From the NCBI GenBank assembly GCA_005885035.1, contig VAXZ01000111.1, positions 65,603 through 102,150 of the forward strand: a stretch of DNA of 36,548 nucleotides, written 5' to 3'. The notes below the pieces were generated by a model. The model ran no database searches. It was not told the origin of the DNA and saw nothing but the letters and a program-made list of their open reading frames with translations. Positions 22,357-30,306 of the stretch are shown here, in pieces. How positions within the stretch are numbered: position 1 is the stretch's first letter; the number at the start of each line of letters is the position of its first letter. Source of the DNA: Actinomycetota bacterium. GTDB lineage: Bacteria; Actinomycetota; UBA4738; HRBIN12. The translations under genes were made by a program, and so were the position numbers.

Positions 22357-25203
22357 GTGGGACTTCGCGGGTTCGGCGACCGACCCGCCTCGTTTTGGGA
22401 GGATGGAGGTGACCTCGGCGATCACGGCGGCCGGCCGGCGCGAGGCCCTGGCGACCGCGAAAGGAGCCCGACGACGCGATCGATCTCTGAGCTCGAAGGG
22501 GCCCGCTCGAGCCTCGCGCTCGCCGCGGGCAACGTGGCCATCTACCGGCTGGGCTGGTTGTCCGAGCAGGGGATCGGCGCGGTACAGGGGCTGCCGCATA
22601 CCCTCAAGATCCTCCTCGAGGACCTGCTTCGGCGGGCGGGGAGCCGGGACGTCGCCGACGCCGACGTCGCCGCGCTCGCCGCGTGGCCGGCGCCGGCGCT
22701 CGCGATCGCGTTCATGCCCGGACGCGTCCTCATGCAGGATTTCACCGGCGTGCCCGCGGTCGTCGACCTGGCGGCGATGCGGAGTGCGGTGGCGCGTGGG
22801 GGTGCCGATCCGGCGCGCGTGAACCCGCACGTTCCGGTCGACCTCATCATCGACCATTCCGTCCAGGTTGATCTGTTCCGGTCGCGCGATGCGTACGAAG
22901 CCAACATCGACTGGGAGTACCGGCGGAACGCGGAGCGCTACGCCCTGCTCCGGTGGGCGCAACAGGCCTTCGCCAACGTCCGCGTGGTTCCGCCGGGCGC
23001 GGGGATCTGCCATCAGGTGAACCTGGAGCATCTCGGACATGTGGTCGCGTCCAGGGACGGGGTCGTGTTCCCCGACACACTCGTGGGCACGGATTCCCAT
23101 ACGACCATGGTCAACGGGCTCGGCGTGCTCGGCTGGGGGGTGGGTGGCATCGAGGCCGAGGCGGCGATGCTCGGACAGCCGATCTTCCTTTCGCAACCGC
23201 TCGTGCTCGGGGTTCGTGTCGTGGGTTCCCTTCCTGCCGGTACCACGGCTACCGACCTGGTCCTGAGGCTGACGCAGATGCTCCGAGCACACGGAGTGGT
23301 CGGGACGTTCGTCGAGTTCTTCGGCGACGGGTTGTCTTCATTGTCGGTGGCCGACCGGGCGACGTTGTCGAACATGTGTCCCGAATACGGGGCCACTTCC
23401 GCATTCTTCCCGGTCGACCACGAGACCCTTCGCTACCTCACCTTCACGGGTCGCGGTGACCTGGTCGATCTGGTCGAGCGGTACACGAAGGAACAGGGGT
23501 TGTTCCGGACCGACGGGGACCCGGAGCCCCGCTTCTCGGAGGTCGTGGAGATGGACCTTGCGGCGATGGAACCCTCGGTCGCCGGCCCGAAGCGTCCGCA
23601 GGACCGCGTGCCTCTCCCCGAGGTCTGGGGATCGTTCGTGGCGGCGTTCCGCGACCACGACGAGCCCGATCCCCGCCCGAGCGACGTCGGCAGGTTCGAG
23701 GAGGAGGGCGGGAACGTCGACGTCGAGGTGGATACCGACGCGACGACCGAGCCGGGCGCGGAGACTCCGATGTCGGTCGACGGCGACGTCGTGAAGCACG
23801 GCTCGGTCGTGATCGCCGCGATCACCTCCTGCACGAACACGTCCAACCCGTCGGTGATGCTCGCCGCCGGCCTCCTCGCGAAGAAGGCCGTGGAGGCGGG
23901 ACTCGAGACGCGCTCGTGGGTCAAGACGTCGCTTGCACCGGGCTCGCGCGTCGTCACCGACTACCTCGACAGCGCGGGTCTGACGCCCTATCTCGAGAAG
24001 CTCGGGTTCGCGCTCGTCGGGTACGGCTGCACGACGTGCATCGGGAACTCCGGGCCACTGCCCGATCGCGTCGCGGCGGCGGTGGACGAGGGCGACCTCA
24101 ACGTCGTGGCGGTCCTTTCCGGCAACCGGAACTTCGAGGGTCGGATCCACCCGCAGGTACGGGCGAGCTACCTGGCCTCGCCGCCGCTCTGCGTGGCGTA
24201 CGCCCTTGCCGGTTCGGTCGAGGTCGATCTGACGAGCGAACCGCTCGGCGTGGGCACCGACGGACCCGTCTTCCTCCGGGATATCTGGCCGGCGCCCGCC
24301 GAGATCGCCTCCGCGATGGCAGCGGCGATCACGCAGGAGCAGTTCGTGCGTGAGTACGCCCACATCTGGGACGGCGACGAACGGTGGATGTCATTGCCGA
24401 CCCCGAGCGGACCGGTCTACGCCTGGGACCCCGCGTCGACCTACGTGCAGGAACCGCCATTCTTCCGCCAGGAGGAGGCGCGACCGATCGCGGATATCGA
24501 GGGGGCGAGGGTCCTCGTGCGCGTCGGCGATTCGATCACGACCGATCACATCTCCCCGGCGGGCTCGATCAAAGCTGATTCGCCGGCGGGGCGCTACCTG
24601 CAGGAGCATGGCGTCCCTCCGGGTGAGTTCAATTCCTACGGTTCCCGTCGCGGGAACCACGAAGTGATGATGCGCGGCACGTTCGCCAACATCCGGCTCC
24701 GCAACGAGCTCGCACCCGGGACCGAGGGCTCGTGGACGGCCCATCTCCCGAGCGGAGAGGTGCTCTCGATCTTCGACGCCGCCGAGCGGTACCGGGACGA
24801 GGGCGTCCCCCTGGCAGTGCTCGCGGGGAAGGAGTACGGCAGCGGGTCCAGCCGCGACTGGGCGGCAAAGGGGCCCGCGCTCCTCGGCGTCCGTTTCGTG
24901 ATCGCGGAGAGCTACGAGCGGATCCATCGCTCGAACCTGGTCGGGATGGGCGTCCTGCCGCTGCAGTACCTCGCAGGCACGTCCGCGGCGTCGTTCGGCC
25001 TGACCGGACGCGAGACGTACGCCGTCCGCGGGCTGACCGGCGGGATCGTGCCGGGGCAGGAGGTGGCCGTCGAAGCACTGGCTGAGGATGGACGGGTCAT
25101 CTCGTTCCCGGCGACGCTCCGCGTCGACGGTGCCGCCGAGCTCGACTACCTCCGGGCCGGCGGGGTCCTCAACCTGGTCCTCGCGGACATGCTTCGACCC
25201 TGA
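22357..25203 (+). CDS. acnA: Aconitate hydratase A (start uncertain)
   Basis: Interconverts citrate and isocitrate in the TCA cycle with a [4Fe-4S] cluster. Seen: NVAIYRLGWL near the true N-terminus, GTDSHTTMVNGLGVLGWGVG, cluster cysteines in ITSCTNTSNP and GYGCTTCIGNSGPL, the swivel domain GKEYGSGSSRDWAAKGP and ESYERIHRSNLVGMGVLPLQ. Family homology begins only near 22490. The sole in-frame ATG/GTG/TTG upstream is GTG 22357, which has no ribosome site and adds about 40 residues of low third-position GC. AAAGGAG (22460-22466) instead points to ACG 22474 (7-bp spacing; 909 residues, a normal length). A third option is a 1-nt frameshift joining GTG 22409, which has GGAGG 6 bp upstream. It converges with rskA 21 bp away. 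Confidence 0.93.
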   Translation: MGLRGFGDRPASFWEDGGDLGDHGGRPARGPGDRERSPTTRSISELEGARSSLALAAGNVAIYRLGWLSEQGIGAVQGLPHTLKILLEDLLRRAGSRDVADADVAALAAWPAPALAIAFMPGRVLMQDFTGVPAVVDLAAMRSAVARGGADPARVNPHVPVDLIIDHSVQVDLFRSRDAYEANIDWEYRRNAERYALLRWAQQAFANVRVVPPGAGICHQVNLEHLGHVVASRDGVVFPDTLVGTDSHTTMVNGLGVLGWGVGGIEAEAAMLGQPIFLSQPLVLGVRVVGSLPAGTTATDLVLRLTQMLRAHGVVGTFVEFFGDGLSSLSVADRATLSNMCPEYGATSAFFPVDHETLRYLTFTGRGDLVDLVERYTKEQGLFRTDGDPEPRFSEVVEMDLAAMEPSVAGPKRPQDRVPLPEVWGSFVAAFRDHDEPDPRPSDVGRFEEEGGNVDVEVDTDATTEPGAETPMSVDGDVVKHGSVVIAAITSCTNTSNPSVMLAAGLLAKKAVEAGLETRSWVKTSLAPGSRVVTDYLDSAGLTPYLEKLGFALVGYGCTTCIGNSGPLPDRVAAAVDEGDLNVVAVLSGNRNFEGRIHPQVRASYLASPPLCVAYALAGSVEVDLTSEPLGVGTDGPVFLRDIWPAPAEIASAMAAAITQEQFVREYAHIWDGDERWMSLPTPSGPVYAWDPASTYVQEPPFFRQEEARPIADIEGARVLVRVGDSITTDHISPAGSIKADSPAGRYLQEHGVPPGEFNSYGSRRGNHEVMMRGTFANIRLRNELAPGTEGSWTAHLPSGEVLSIFDAAERYRDEGVPLAVLAGKEYGSGSSRDWAAKGPALLGVRFVIAESYERIHRSNLVGMGVLPLQYLAGTSAASFGLTGRETYAVRGLTGGIVPGQEVAVEALAEDGRVISFPATLRVDGAAELDYLRAGGVLNLVLADMLRP

Positions 25204-25224
25204 AGCGGGCCATCCGGCAGGGGC

Positions 25225-25902
25225 TCACGCGAGCGTCGCGGTGTATACGGGTTGGGTCGTCGGAGCGGGTGGGCACGACCTGGGCTCGACCGTGACCGCC
25301 ATCAGGTCGCTCCTGCTGACGTCGGCGTCGGTGAACGCGGAGAGCTCTCCGTCCGTGGGCGAGGCGCATCCGGCGGAGACGGGCGCGCTGCCGGTGATCA
25401 TCCAGATCTCGTACGTCTTTCCCGCGCCGGGCGACGGGAGATCCTCCCCCCAGACGAGCGCCCCCGGCTGACCCGGTTCGTACAGCATCGCGAGGGTGCC
25501 TGCGCCGCCCTGGAACCGACGGACCTGTTGCGCGGCGCTCGCACCGGCGATCGGTTGCGTGCGCGGGCGGAGCGTCGCGACGCCCGCGATGACGACGACG
25601 AGCGCGGCGGCGACCACGACGAGCGCCGCGCGCCGTCGTGGTTGCCGCCCACGCGCCCGACCCGCCCCTCGCACCCCTTCGAGCACCCGGTCCGCGAGCT
25701 CCTCGCTGACCGGAACGGGGTCGAGCGCGAACGCAAGGAGAGCCGCCGTCTCCTCGAACCCGGTCTCGAGCCGGCGGCATTCCTCGCAGTCGCCATGTGC
25801 GGCCATCCCGGCGAGGAGGGCGGCATCGTCCTCGGGCTCCAGCCCGCCGAGCGCGCGCGCGGCGAGCAACTCTTCGATCGGTCCGTGGTCGCGCGCGCTC
25901 AT
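25225..25902 (-). CDS. Anti-sigma factor, RskA family
   Basis: 225 residues. N-terminal anti-sigma domain (about 1-80: HGPIEELLAARALGGLEPED) with a ZAS-like HGDCEEC motif (His36, Cys39, Cys42); the usual spacing is H-x3-C-x2-C, here H-x2-C-x2-C. Arg-rich stretch, then a single TM helix (about 91-111), then an extracytoplasmic RskA domain with SPGAGKTYEIWMITG and LMAVTVEPRSCPP. It should hold the partner sigma factor at the membrane and release it through regulated proteolysis. Its ATG overlaps the sigma gene stop by 4 bp (ATGA), the usual sigma/anti-sigma arrangement. It converges with aconitase. Confidence 0.88.
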   Translation of the reverse strand: MSARDHGPIEELLAARALGGLEPEDDAALLAGMAAHGDCEECRRLETGFEETAALLAFALDPVPVSEELADRVLEGVRGAGRARGRQPRRRAALVVVAAALVVVIAGVATLRPRTQPIAGASAAQQVRRFQGGAGTLAMLYEPGQPGALVWGEDLPSPGAGKTYEIWMITGSAPVSAGCASPTDGELSAFTDADVSRSDLMAVTVEPRSCPPAPTTQPVYTATLA

Positions 25903-26513
25903 CGGTCCGGCCTCCCGACCATCGAGCGCATCCTTCGCATGCCGAGCAGCGCCCGGGACTTGACCGTGCCGAGCGGGGCGCCGGTCTTCTGTGCGATCTG
26001 TGATTGCGACAGGCCGTCGAAGTACATGAGCTGCAACACCTCGCGCTGGTCGTCCGGGAGTGAGCGCAATGCGGTTCGGATCGCATCGCGCTCCGCCGGT
26101 GCCGCGACAGCCTCGACCACGGCTTCGGTCGGATCCTCGGTCTCCTCATGGATCCGCGCGACCATCTCGTGGGACCGCCGTCGCTGCGCTTCCTCGCGCC
26201 GGACCACGTCGACGGCACGATGGTGGACCATCGTCATCAACCAGGCCTTCACCGAGCCGCGTCGCTCGTCGAAGACGCCTGGATCCCGCCAGAGCGTCAG
26301 GAACGCTTCCTGCACGATCTCCTCCGCCAGCTGGGTCTGTCGAACCACACGAACGGCGAGTGCCATCGCGACGGGCGCATAGCTGGCGAACAGGCTGCGG
26401 AACGCCTCTTCGTCGCCTCCTTCGATGCGCCGAACGAGCTGGCGGTCGCGCGCGGCGGAGAGGTCCTCAACCATCCCCGACGCGACGCTCCTGCCCTGCA
26501 TCGCTGCGGTCAC
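25899..26513 (-). CDS. ECF RNA polymerase sigma factor, SigK-like
   Basis: 204 residues from GTG 26513; ATG 26501 (with AGGTGA 8 bp upstream) and ATG 26474 are plausible alternatives, giving a more typical start close to region 2. Region 2: AFRSLFASYAPVAMALAVRV, AEEIVQEAFLTLWRDPG, VKAWLMTMVHHRAVDVVRRE. Region 4: LRSLPDDQREVLQLMYFDGL, SQIAQKTGAPLGTVKSRALL. The partner RskA-type anti-sigma and the overlap by 4 bp support SigK/ECF19-type assignment. The regulon cannot be read from this window; a CCATCC at 26562-26567 upstream recalls SigK -35 boxes but lacks a matching -10. Confidence 0.9.
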   Translation of the reverse strand: MTAAMQGRSVASGMVEDLSAARDRQLVRRIEGGDEEAFRSLFASYAPVAMALAVRVVRQTQLAEEIVQEAFLTLWRDPGVFDERRGSVKAWLMTMVHHRAVDVVRREEAQRRRSHEMVARIHEETEDPTEAVVEAVAAPAERDAIRTALRSLPDDQREVLQLMYFDGLSQSQIAQKTGAPLGTVKSRALLGMRRMRSMVGRPDR

Positions 26514-26599
26514 CTGCGCGGGCGTCGATCCTCCACGTGAGCCCCGCCCGGTATCCGCCGCGGATGGCCGACCGGATGACCGATCCGCTCACCTCGCGC

Positions 26600-27424
26600 T
26601 CATGCTCCTCCGGCACGACCGAGCCGGCGGATCGCTCCCTCGAGCAGTTCCGCAAGGTGCAGGCCGCTGCCGGGCTCGTACCGGGCGGTGCCGACCGACA
26701 GCTTGAGGGCGCGCGGTCGATCGCGCCGGGCATCGTGCACGGCCATCGCCTCCACCAGGCGTGACAGGACGGTGGTCTCGGCGCCCTCCGCCTCACCGGT
26801 CAGCAGGATGCAGAACGTGTCGGGTGCGATCCTTCCCGGGACGTCGGAATCGCGGACGGAATCCAGCACCACTCCGGCGGCGTCGCGGGCGAGCTCGTCG
26901 GCCGCCTCCCTGCCGAGCGCAGCCTGGAGCGAGTCGTGCTCCTCGACCCGAACGAAGACGAAGACGACCGGGTTGCCCGCGCGATCGGCCATCCGCAGAT
27001 GATGCTCGGCGATGGGTGCGAACCCGCGGAGGGTGGGGAGCGACGTCACCTCGTCGTTCGCCGCGAGCTCGCGCCGCATGCGCCGGGTGGCGACCGCGTA
27101 CCGGATCGAGCGCGGCAGGAGCGGTCCGAGCAACTCGTCTCGCACGAGGTGGTCTTCCACACCCGCATGCATCGCGACTGCGCCGTCAGCCCTGCGGTCC
27201 GCCTGCGTGACGACGACCACCGCAGCGTCGGGCTCCACCGTGCGGACGCGACGGACGGCCTCCAAGGGAGCCTCGCTCTCGAGGGCGATCACGACGGCGT
27301 CGACGCCGGTCGGTGTTTCGATCACCGGAACGCGCTGAACGGCGAACCCATCCTCACGGGCGAGCGCGGCCACTTCGGCGTCGTCGAGACCGACGACGAG
27401 CACGCTCACCGGTTCCGTCAGCAT
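26600..27424 (-). CDS. Degenerate receiver plus degenerate GGDEF domain protein
   Basis: 274 residues from ATG 27424, with GAGAGGG 8 bp upstream; ATG 27472 is an alternative. Residues 5-115 follow the receiver fold: acidic pair VVGLDDAE, Thr in VVVVTQAD, but the phospho-acceptor Asp is replaced (VVIALES) and the conserved Lys is Arg (DHLVRDE). Residues 120-270 follow a GGDEF fold: DEVTSLPTLRGFAPI (normally D.LTGL.NRR), VVFVFVRVEEHDSL, and LKLSVGTARYEPG, but the active loop RxGGDEF reads RIAPDTF (198-204). Diguanylate cyclase activity and phosphorylation are therefore unlikely. It may bind GTP, c-di-GMP or a partner protein. No membrane segment. It is divergent from the LCP gene across the repeat-rich region. 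Confidence 0.75.
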   Translation of the reverse strand: MLTEPVSVLVVGLDDAEVAALAREDGFAVQRVPVIETPTGVDAVVIALESEAPLEAVRRVRTVEPDAAVVVVTQADRRADGAVAMHAGVEDHLVRDELLGPLLPRSIRYAVATRRMRRELAANDEVTSLPTLRGFAPIAEHHLRMADRAGNPVVFVFVRVEEHDSLQAALGREAADELARDAAGVVLDSVRDSDVPGRIAPDTFCILLTGEAEGAETTVLSRLVEAMAVHDARRDRPRALKLSVGTARYEPGSGLHLAELLEGAIRRLGRAGGA

Positions 27425-27499
27425 CTCCCCCGTCCCTCTCCGGTGGTCGTCGCGGAAGGCGCCGCGCATCATCGCACATCGGTAGGGCCGGCCACCGCC

Positions 27500-27564
27500 C
27501 CGAGCGCACCACTCGAGAGCGCCGGCCGAGAGCACCCGCCGAGAGCGGCGGCCGAGGGCGCGGC
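27500..27564. repeat. Five tandem 13-bp direct repeats
   Basis: Five head-to-tail units with an exact 13-bp period: CCGAGCGCACCAC, TCGAGAGCGCCGG, CCGAGAGCACCCG, CCGAGAGCGGCGG, CCGAGGGCGCGGC. The first half (YCGAGAGC) is best conserved. The array sits in the 218-bp divergent region between the degenerate REC-GGDEF gene and the LCP gene and is non-coding in both annotated frames. It could be a cluster of regulator-binding sites; a 13-bp period does not keep sites on the same helix face. Confidence 0.7.
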
Positions 27565-27626
27565 GACCGCCACAACCTCGCCACGGGAACGACACAGGGT
27601 GGCGGCCGCCGCGCCCTCGGCCGCCG
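27546..27626. repeat. Long imperfect inverted repeat (28-bp arms)
   Basis: The arm 27546-27573 is complementary to 27599-27626 with a single mismatch (27566 versus 27606), leaving a 25-nt loop (27574-27598). The outer 20 bp of each arm are a perfect match. It overlaps the last two units of the 13-bp array and ends just before the TACGCT -10 box of the LCP gene. As RNA or cruciform DNA it would be very stable at this GC content. It may be a terminator/attenuator for leftward RNA, or an operator. Confidence 0.75.
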
Positions 27627-27627
27627 A

Positions 27628-27633
27628 TACGCT
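27628..27633 (+). promoter_or_regulatory. Candidate -10 box TACGCT of the LCP gene
   Basis: TACGCT ends 9 nt before ATG 27643; AGGAAG overlaps the gap, so a very short leader is possible. It abuts the right arm of the inverted repeat, so a protein or structure there would directly affect initiation. Confidence 0.4.
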
Positions 27634-27642
27634 AGGAAGCAC

Positions 27643-29085
27643 ATGGTGGATCCCGCTCCCGCCGCCAGGCGGCTGATCCGTGTCGCGATCGCCGTTTCCG
27701 CGTCGCTCTCCCTGGTCCTCGGCGTCGTCGGAGCGGCCAGCGCGGTCCGATGGGTGCAGCTGCGGGACGTCGGCATCGACCAAGGCTCGTTCAGCCCGGC
27801 GGTCCCTTCCGGCTCGTCGGCCCCGCCCACCGGCAGATGCTCGGAACACGTGTGCAACTACCTCCTCCTGGGCTCGGACTCGCGGGCCGGGCTGCCGATC
27901 GACGAGCAACACCAGTTCGGCACCAACAAGGACATCGGCGGCACGATCAGAACCGACACGATCATGCTCGTGCACACCGATCCGGCGCTCGAGAAGGCGA
28001 TCGTCCTTTCGTTCCCTCGCGACCTCTGGGTCGACATCCCCGGGCACGGCTGGAACAAGATCAACGCCGCGTTCGAGGGAGGTCTGCAGGGCGGTGGTCC
28101 GCAGCTCATGGCGAACACCGTCGCGAACCTGACCGGTCTGCCGGTCGACCACTACCTGTACGTGGACCTGGCCGGTTTCCAGCACGTGGTTGACACGCTC
28201 GGTGGCGTCGAGCTGTGCATCCCGCAATACGAGGTGAACACTCCCGGCTGGTTGATGCAGCACACGGGTGGAGGCGGCGAAACGAAGATCTACTACGGCG
28301 AGGTCGGCCACGTCGCCGACCCGAATACCGGCTTGGACGTCGTCCCGGGTTGCCACCATCTCGACGGCTACCAGTCGCTGGCCTACGTCCGGACGCGGAG
28401 CCTCCCCTGCGACGCGATCCCTGATTTCTCGCGGATCGGACGGCAGCAGCAGTTCATCCGGGCGGTGATCAACCAGATGCTCCGGCCGGCCGAGCTCGCG
28501 AAGGCACCCACCCTCGTCCAACCCGTGCTCGCGAACCTTCACCGCGATCGAGGGTTCCTGCCCGGTGATCTGGTGTACCTCGTCGGGCAGCTCCGCGGTC
28601 TCACGACGGGCAACGTCGAGTTCCGCACCGTGCCCGGTTCTGCGGGGATGGAGGGGACGCAGTCGGTCGTCCTCATGGACCCCGCCGCGCGACAGATCTT
28701 CGCCGCGATCCGTGACGGCAAGCAACTCGGGTCGCTCGGGACGCAGCTGGTCAACACGCCGCCCTCCGAGGCCAACACGACCGTGGAGGTCATCGACCAC
28801 GGTGCCGGGACTGCGGCGGACGACGTCGAGACGCTCCTCGCGAACTCGGGGTTCGACGTGTCGCCCGGGATCGTGAACGGTCCGGTGCCCGCGGGCGTCA
28901 CGCGGTCGGCGATCGTCTTCGCTCCGGGCCAGGATGCCTACGCCAACGTCGTCGGCGGCTACTTCCCGAGCCTTCCGCTCATCCAGTCGTCGAAGCTGCA
29001 GGGTCCCACCGTCGAGGTCGTGGTCACCGCGACGTACCACGCGGCACCGCCCACATCCGCCAGCACCTGCCCCGCTCCCGGATAG
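27643..29085 (+). CDS. LytR-CpsA-Psr (LCP) family glycopolymer transferase with LytR_C domain
   Basis: 480 residues from ATG 27643. One N-terminal TM helix (about 12-35), a short Pro/Ser linker, then the LCP catalytic domain (about 65-250): LLLGSDSRAG, RTDTIMLVHTD with Arg/Asp for pyrophosphate and metal binding, VLSFPRDLWVDIPG, WNKINAAFEGG, and LAYVRTRS...DFSRIGRQQQF. A C-terminal LytR_C domain (about 380-475) includes TTVEVIDHGAG and VEVVVTAT. LCP proteins attach polyprenyl-linked glycopolymers to peptidoglycan outside the cell. Cysteines in the ectodomain (CSEHVCN, LCIPQ, PGCHH, LPCDA) suggest disulfides. It opens the surface polysaccharide locus that continues to the window end. Confidence 0.92.
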   Translation: MVDPAPAARRLIRVAIAVSASLSLVLGVVGAASAVRWVQLRDVGIDQGSFSPAVPSGSSAPPTGRCSEHVCNYLLLGSDSRAGLPIDEQHQFGTNKDIGGTIRTDTIMLVHTDPALEKAIVLSFPRDLWVDIPGHGWNKINAAFEGGLQGGGPQLMANTVANLTGLPVDHYLYVDLAGFQHVVDTLGGVELCIPQYEVNTPGWLMQHTGGGGETKIYYGEVGHVADPNTGLDVVPGCHHLDGYQSLAYVRTRSLPCDAIPDFSRIGRQQQFIRAVINQMLRPAELAKAPTLVQPVLANLHRDRGFLPGDLVYLVGQLRGLTTGNVEFRTVPGSAGMEGTQSVVLMDPAARQIFAAIRDGKQLGSLGTQLVNTPPSEANTTVEVIDHGAGTAADDVETLLANSGFDVSPGIVNGPVPAGVTRSAIVFAPGQDAYANVVGGYFPSLPLIQSSKLQGPTVEVVVTATYHAAPPTSASTCPAPG

Positions 29086-29118
29086 CCCTCCGTCGCACGT
29101 GCGCCGCTCGGCGTGGGC

Positions 29119-29124
29119 TAGCCT
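29119..29124 (+). promoter_or_regulatory. -10 box TAGCCT of the first glycosyltransferase gene
   Basis: TAGCCT ends 6 nt before GTG 29131, the leaderless layout, in the 45-bp gap after the LCP gene. Confidence 0.45.
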
Positions 29125-29130
29125 TCGCCC

Positions 29131-30291
29131 GTGCGTGTCGTGGTCGACGCGAGATCCGCGGTCGATCCCCGCCGGACGGGGGTCGGGCAGTACACGCGGG
29201 CGGTGCTGCGCGCCCTGCCGCCCGCCGATCCCGACGCACGGTTCGTCGCGTGGTACCTCGATGTCCGCGGGATCGGGACACGACCTCGCCGCTTCGTCGG
29301 CTGGGCTCCGAACCTCTCCGAGCGGGCGTCGCGGCTGCCGACGCGACTCTACGGCCCGTTCAGTTCCCGGACGGGTCTCCCGAGACTCGAGTGGCTGGCG
29401 GGAACGTCCGACGTGGTCCTCGCGACGAACTTCATCCCCCCGCCCACATCTGCGCCGCGCGTCGTCATGGTCGTGCACGACCTGACGTTCGAGGTGATGC
29501 CGGAGACCGCCCCGCATAACGACATCCGGTGGCGGCGAGCGTTCGAGCGGTCCCTCGACCGCGCCGCGGCCGTGATCGTCCCGAGCGAAGCAACGAGGAA
29601 CGACCTCGACCGGTTCTACGGGACCGATGCTCGACGCGTGCACGTGATCCACCACGGCACCGACGCCGAGGCGTTCTCCCCGGCGATCCCCCCCCAGGTC
29701 GAACAGGTCCGCCACCGGTTCGGGATCAAGGGTCCGTACATCATCTTCCTGGGGGGTCTTGAACCACGGAAGAACCTCGGGTCGCTGGTACGAGCATTCG
29801 GCATGATCGAGGACCGGCGCAGCTCGTTGGTGCTCGCCGGAGGAACGGTCACCTGGGCGTCGGACTACTCGGAAGCGATCGATCGGGCGATCGCAGCGCT
29901 CCCGACGGACGTCCGTGCTCGGATCGTCCGGACGGGCTACGTGCCCGACGCCGACAGGCGAGCGCTCCTTTCGGGCGCGGAGATGCTCGCGTATCCATCT
30001 CTGTACGAGGGGTTCGGTTTCCCCATCCTCGAGGCATTCGCAGCGAACGTTCCGGTGCTGACGTCCAACCGCTCATCGATGCCGGAGGTCGCAGGGAACG
30101 CCGCGCTGCTCGTCGACCCCGACGATCCAGCCTCGATCGCGAAGGGGCTCGACGAACTGCTCGGCGACGATGACCTGCGGAACGTTCTCCGGGCGTCCGG
30201 CATGGCGAGGGTCGCGTCCTTCACGTGGGAACGTTGCGCGCGCCAGACGGCAACGGTGCTGGGACAGGCATACGCGTCGATCGGGGGGTAG
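29131..30291 (+). CDS. Glycosyltransferase family 4
   Basis: 386 residues, GT-B fold. N-terminal acceptor domain with DARSAVDPRRTGVGQYTRA; a bridging VVHDLTFEVMPE; and a C-terminal nucleotide-sugar domain with IIFLGGLEPRKNLGSLVRAF, RIVRTGYVPDADRRAL and the EX7E retaining motif EGFGFPILE within YPSLYEGFGFPILEAFAANV. The VxQYTRxL and EPRKN patterns are typical of mannosyl/rhamnosyl-type transferases of exopolysaccharide clusters; donor and acceptor cannot be fixed. It acts on the cytoplasmic face during repeat-unit assembly. It converges with the sulfotransferase-like triplet with 15 bp between stops. Confidence 0.9.
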   Translation: MRVVVDARSAVDPRRTGVGQYTRAVLRALPPADPDARFVAWYLDVRGIGTRPRRFVGWAPNLSERASRLPTRLYGPFSSRTGLPRLEWLAGTSDVVLATNFIPPPTSAPRVVMVVHDLTFEVMPETAPHNDIRWRRAFERSLDRAAAVIVPSEATRNDLDRFYGTDARRVHVIHHGTDAEAFSPAIPPQVEQVRHRFGIKGPYIIFLGGLEPRKNLGSLVRAFGMIEDRRSSLVLAGGTVTWASDYSEAIDRAIAALPTDVRARIVRTGYVPDADRRALLSGAEMLAYPSLYEGFGFPILEAFAANVPVLTSNRSSMPEVAGNAALLVDPDDPASIAKGLDELLGDDDLRNVLRASGMARVASFTWERCARQTATVLGQAYASIGG

Positions 30292-30306
30292 GTCCCGAGG
30301 CACGTG

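Noticed and set aside
26562-26567. SigK-type autoregulatory promoter (CCATCC on the minus strand)
   Set aside because: The hexamer resembles known SigK -35 boxes, but no CCGAAT-like -10 follows at the right distance, so it is probably chance.
27500-27564. CRISPR array or replication iterons
   Set aside because: Units are 13 bp without spacers, no cas or rep gene is near, and the AT-rich element expected at an origin is absent.
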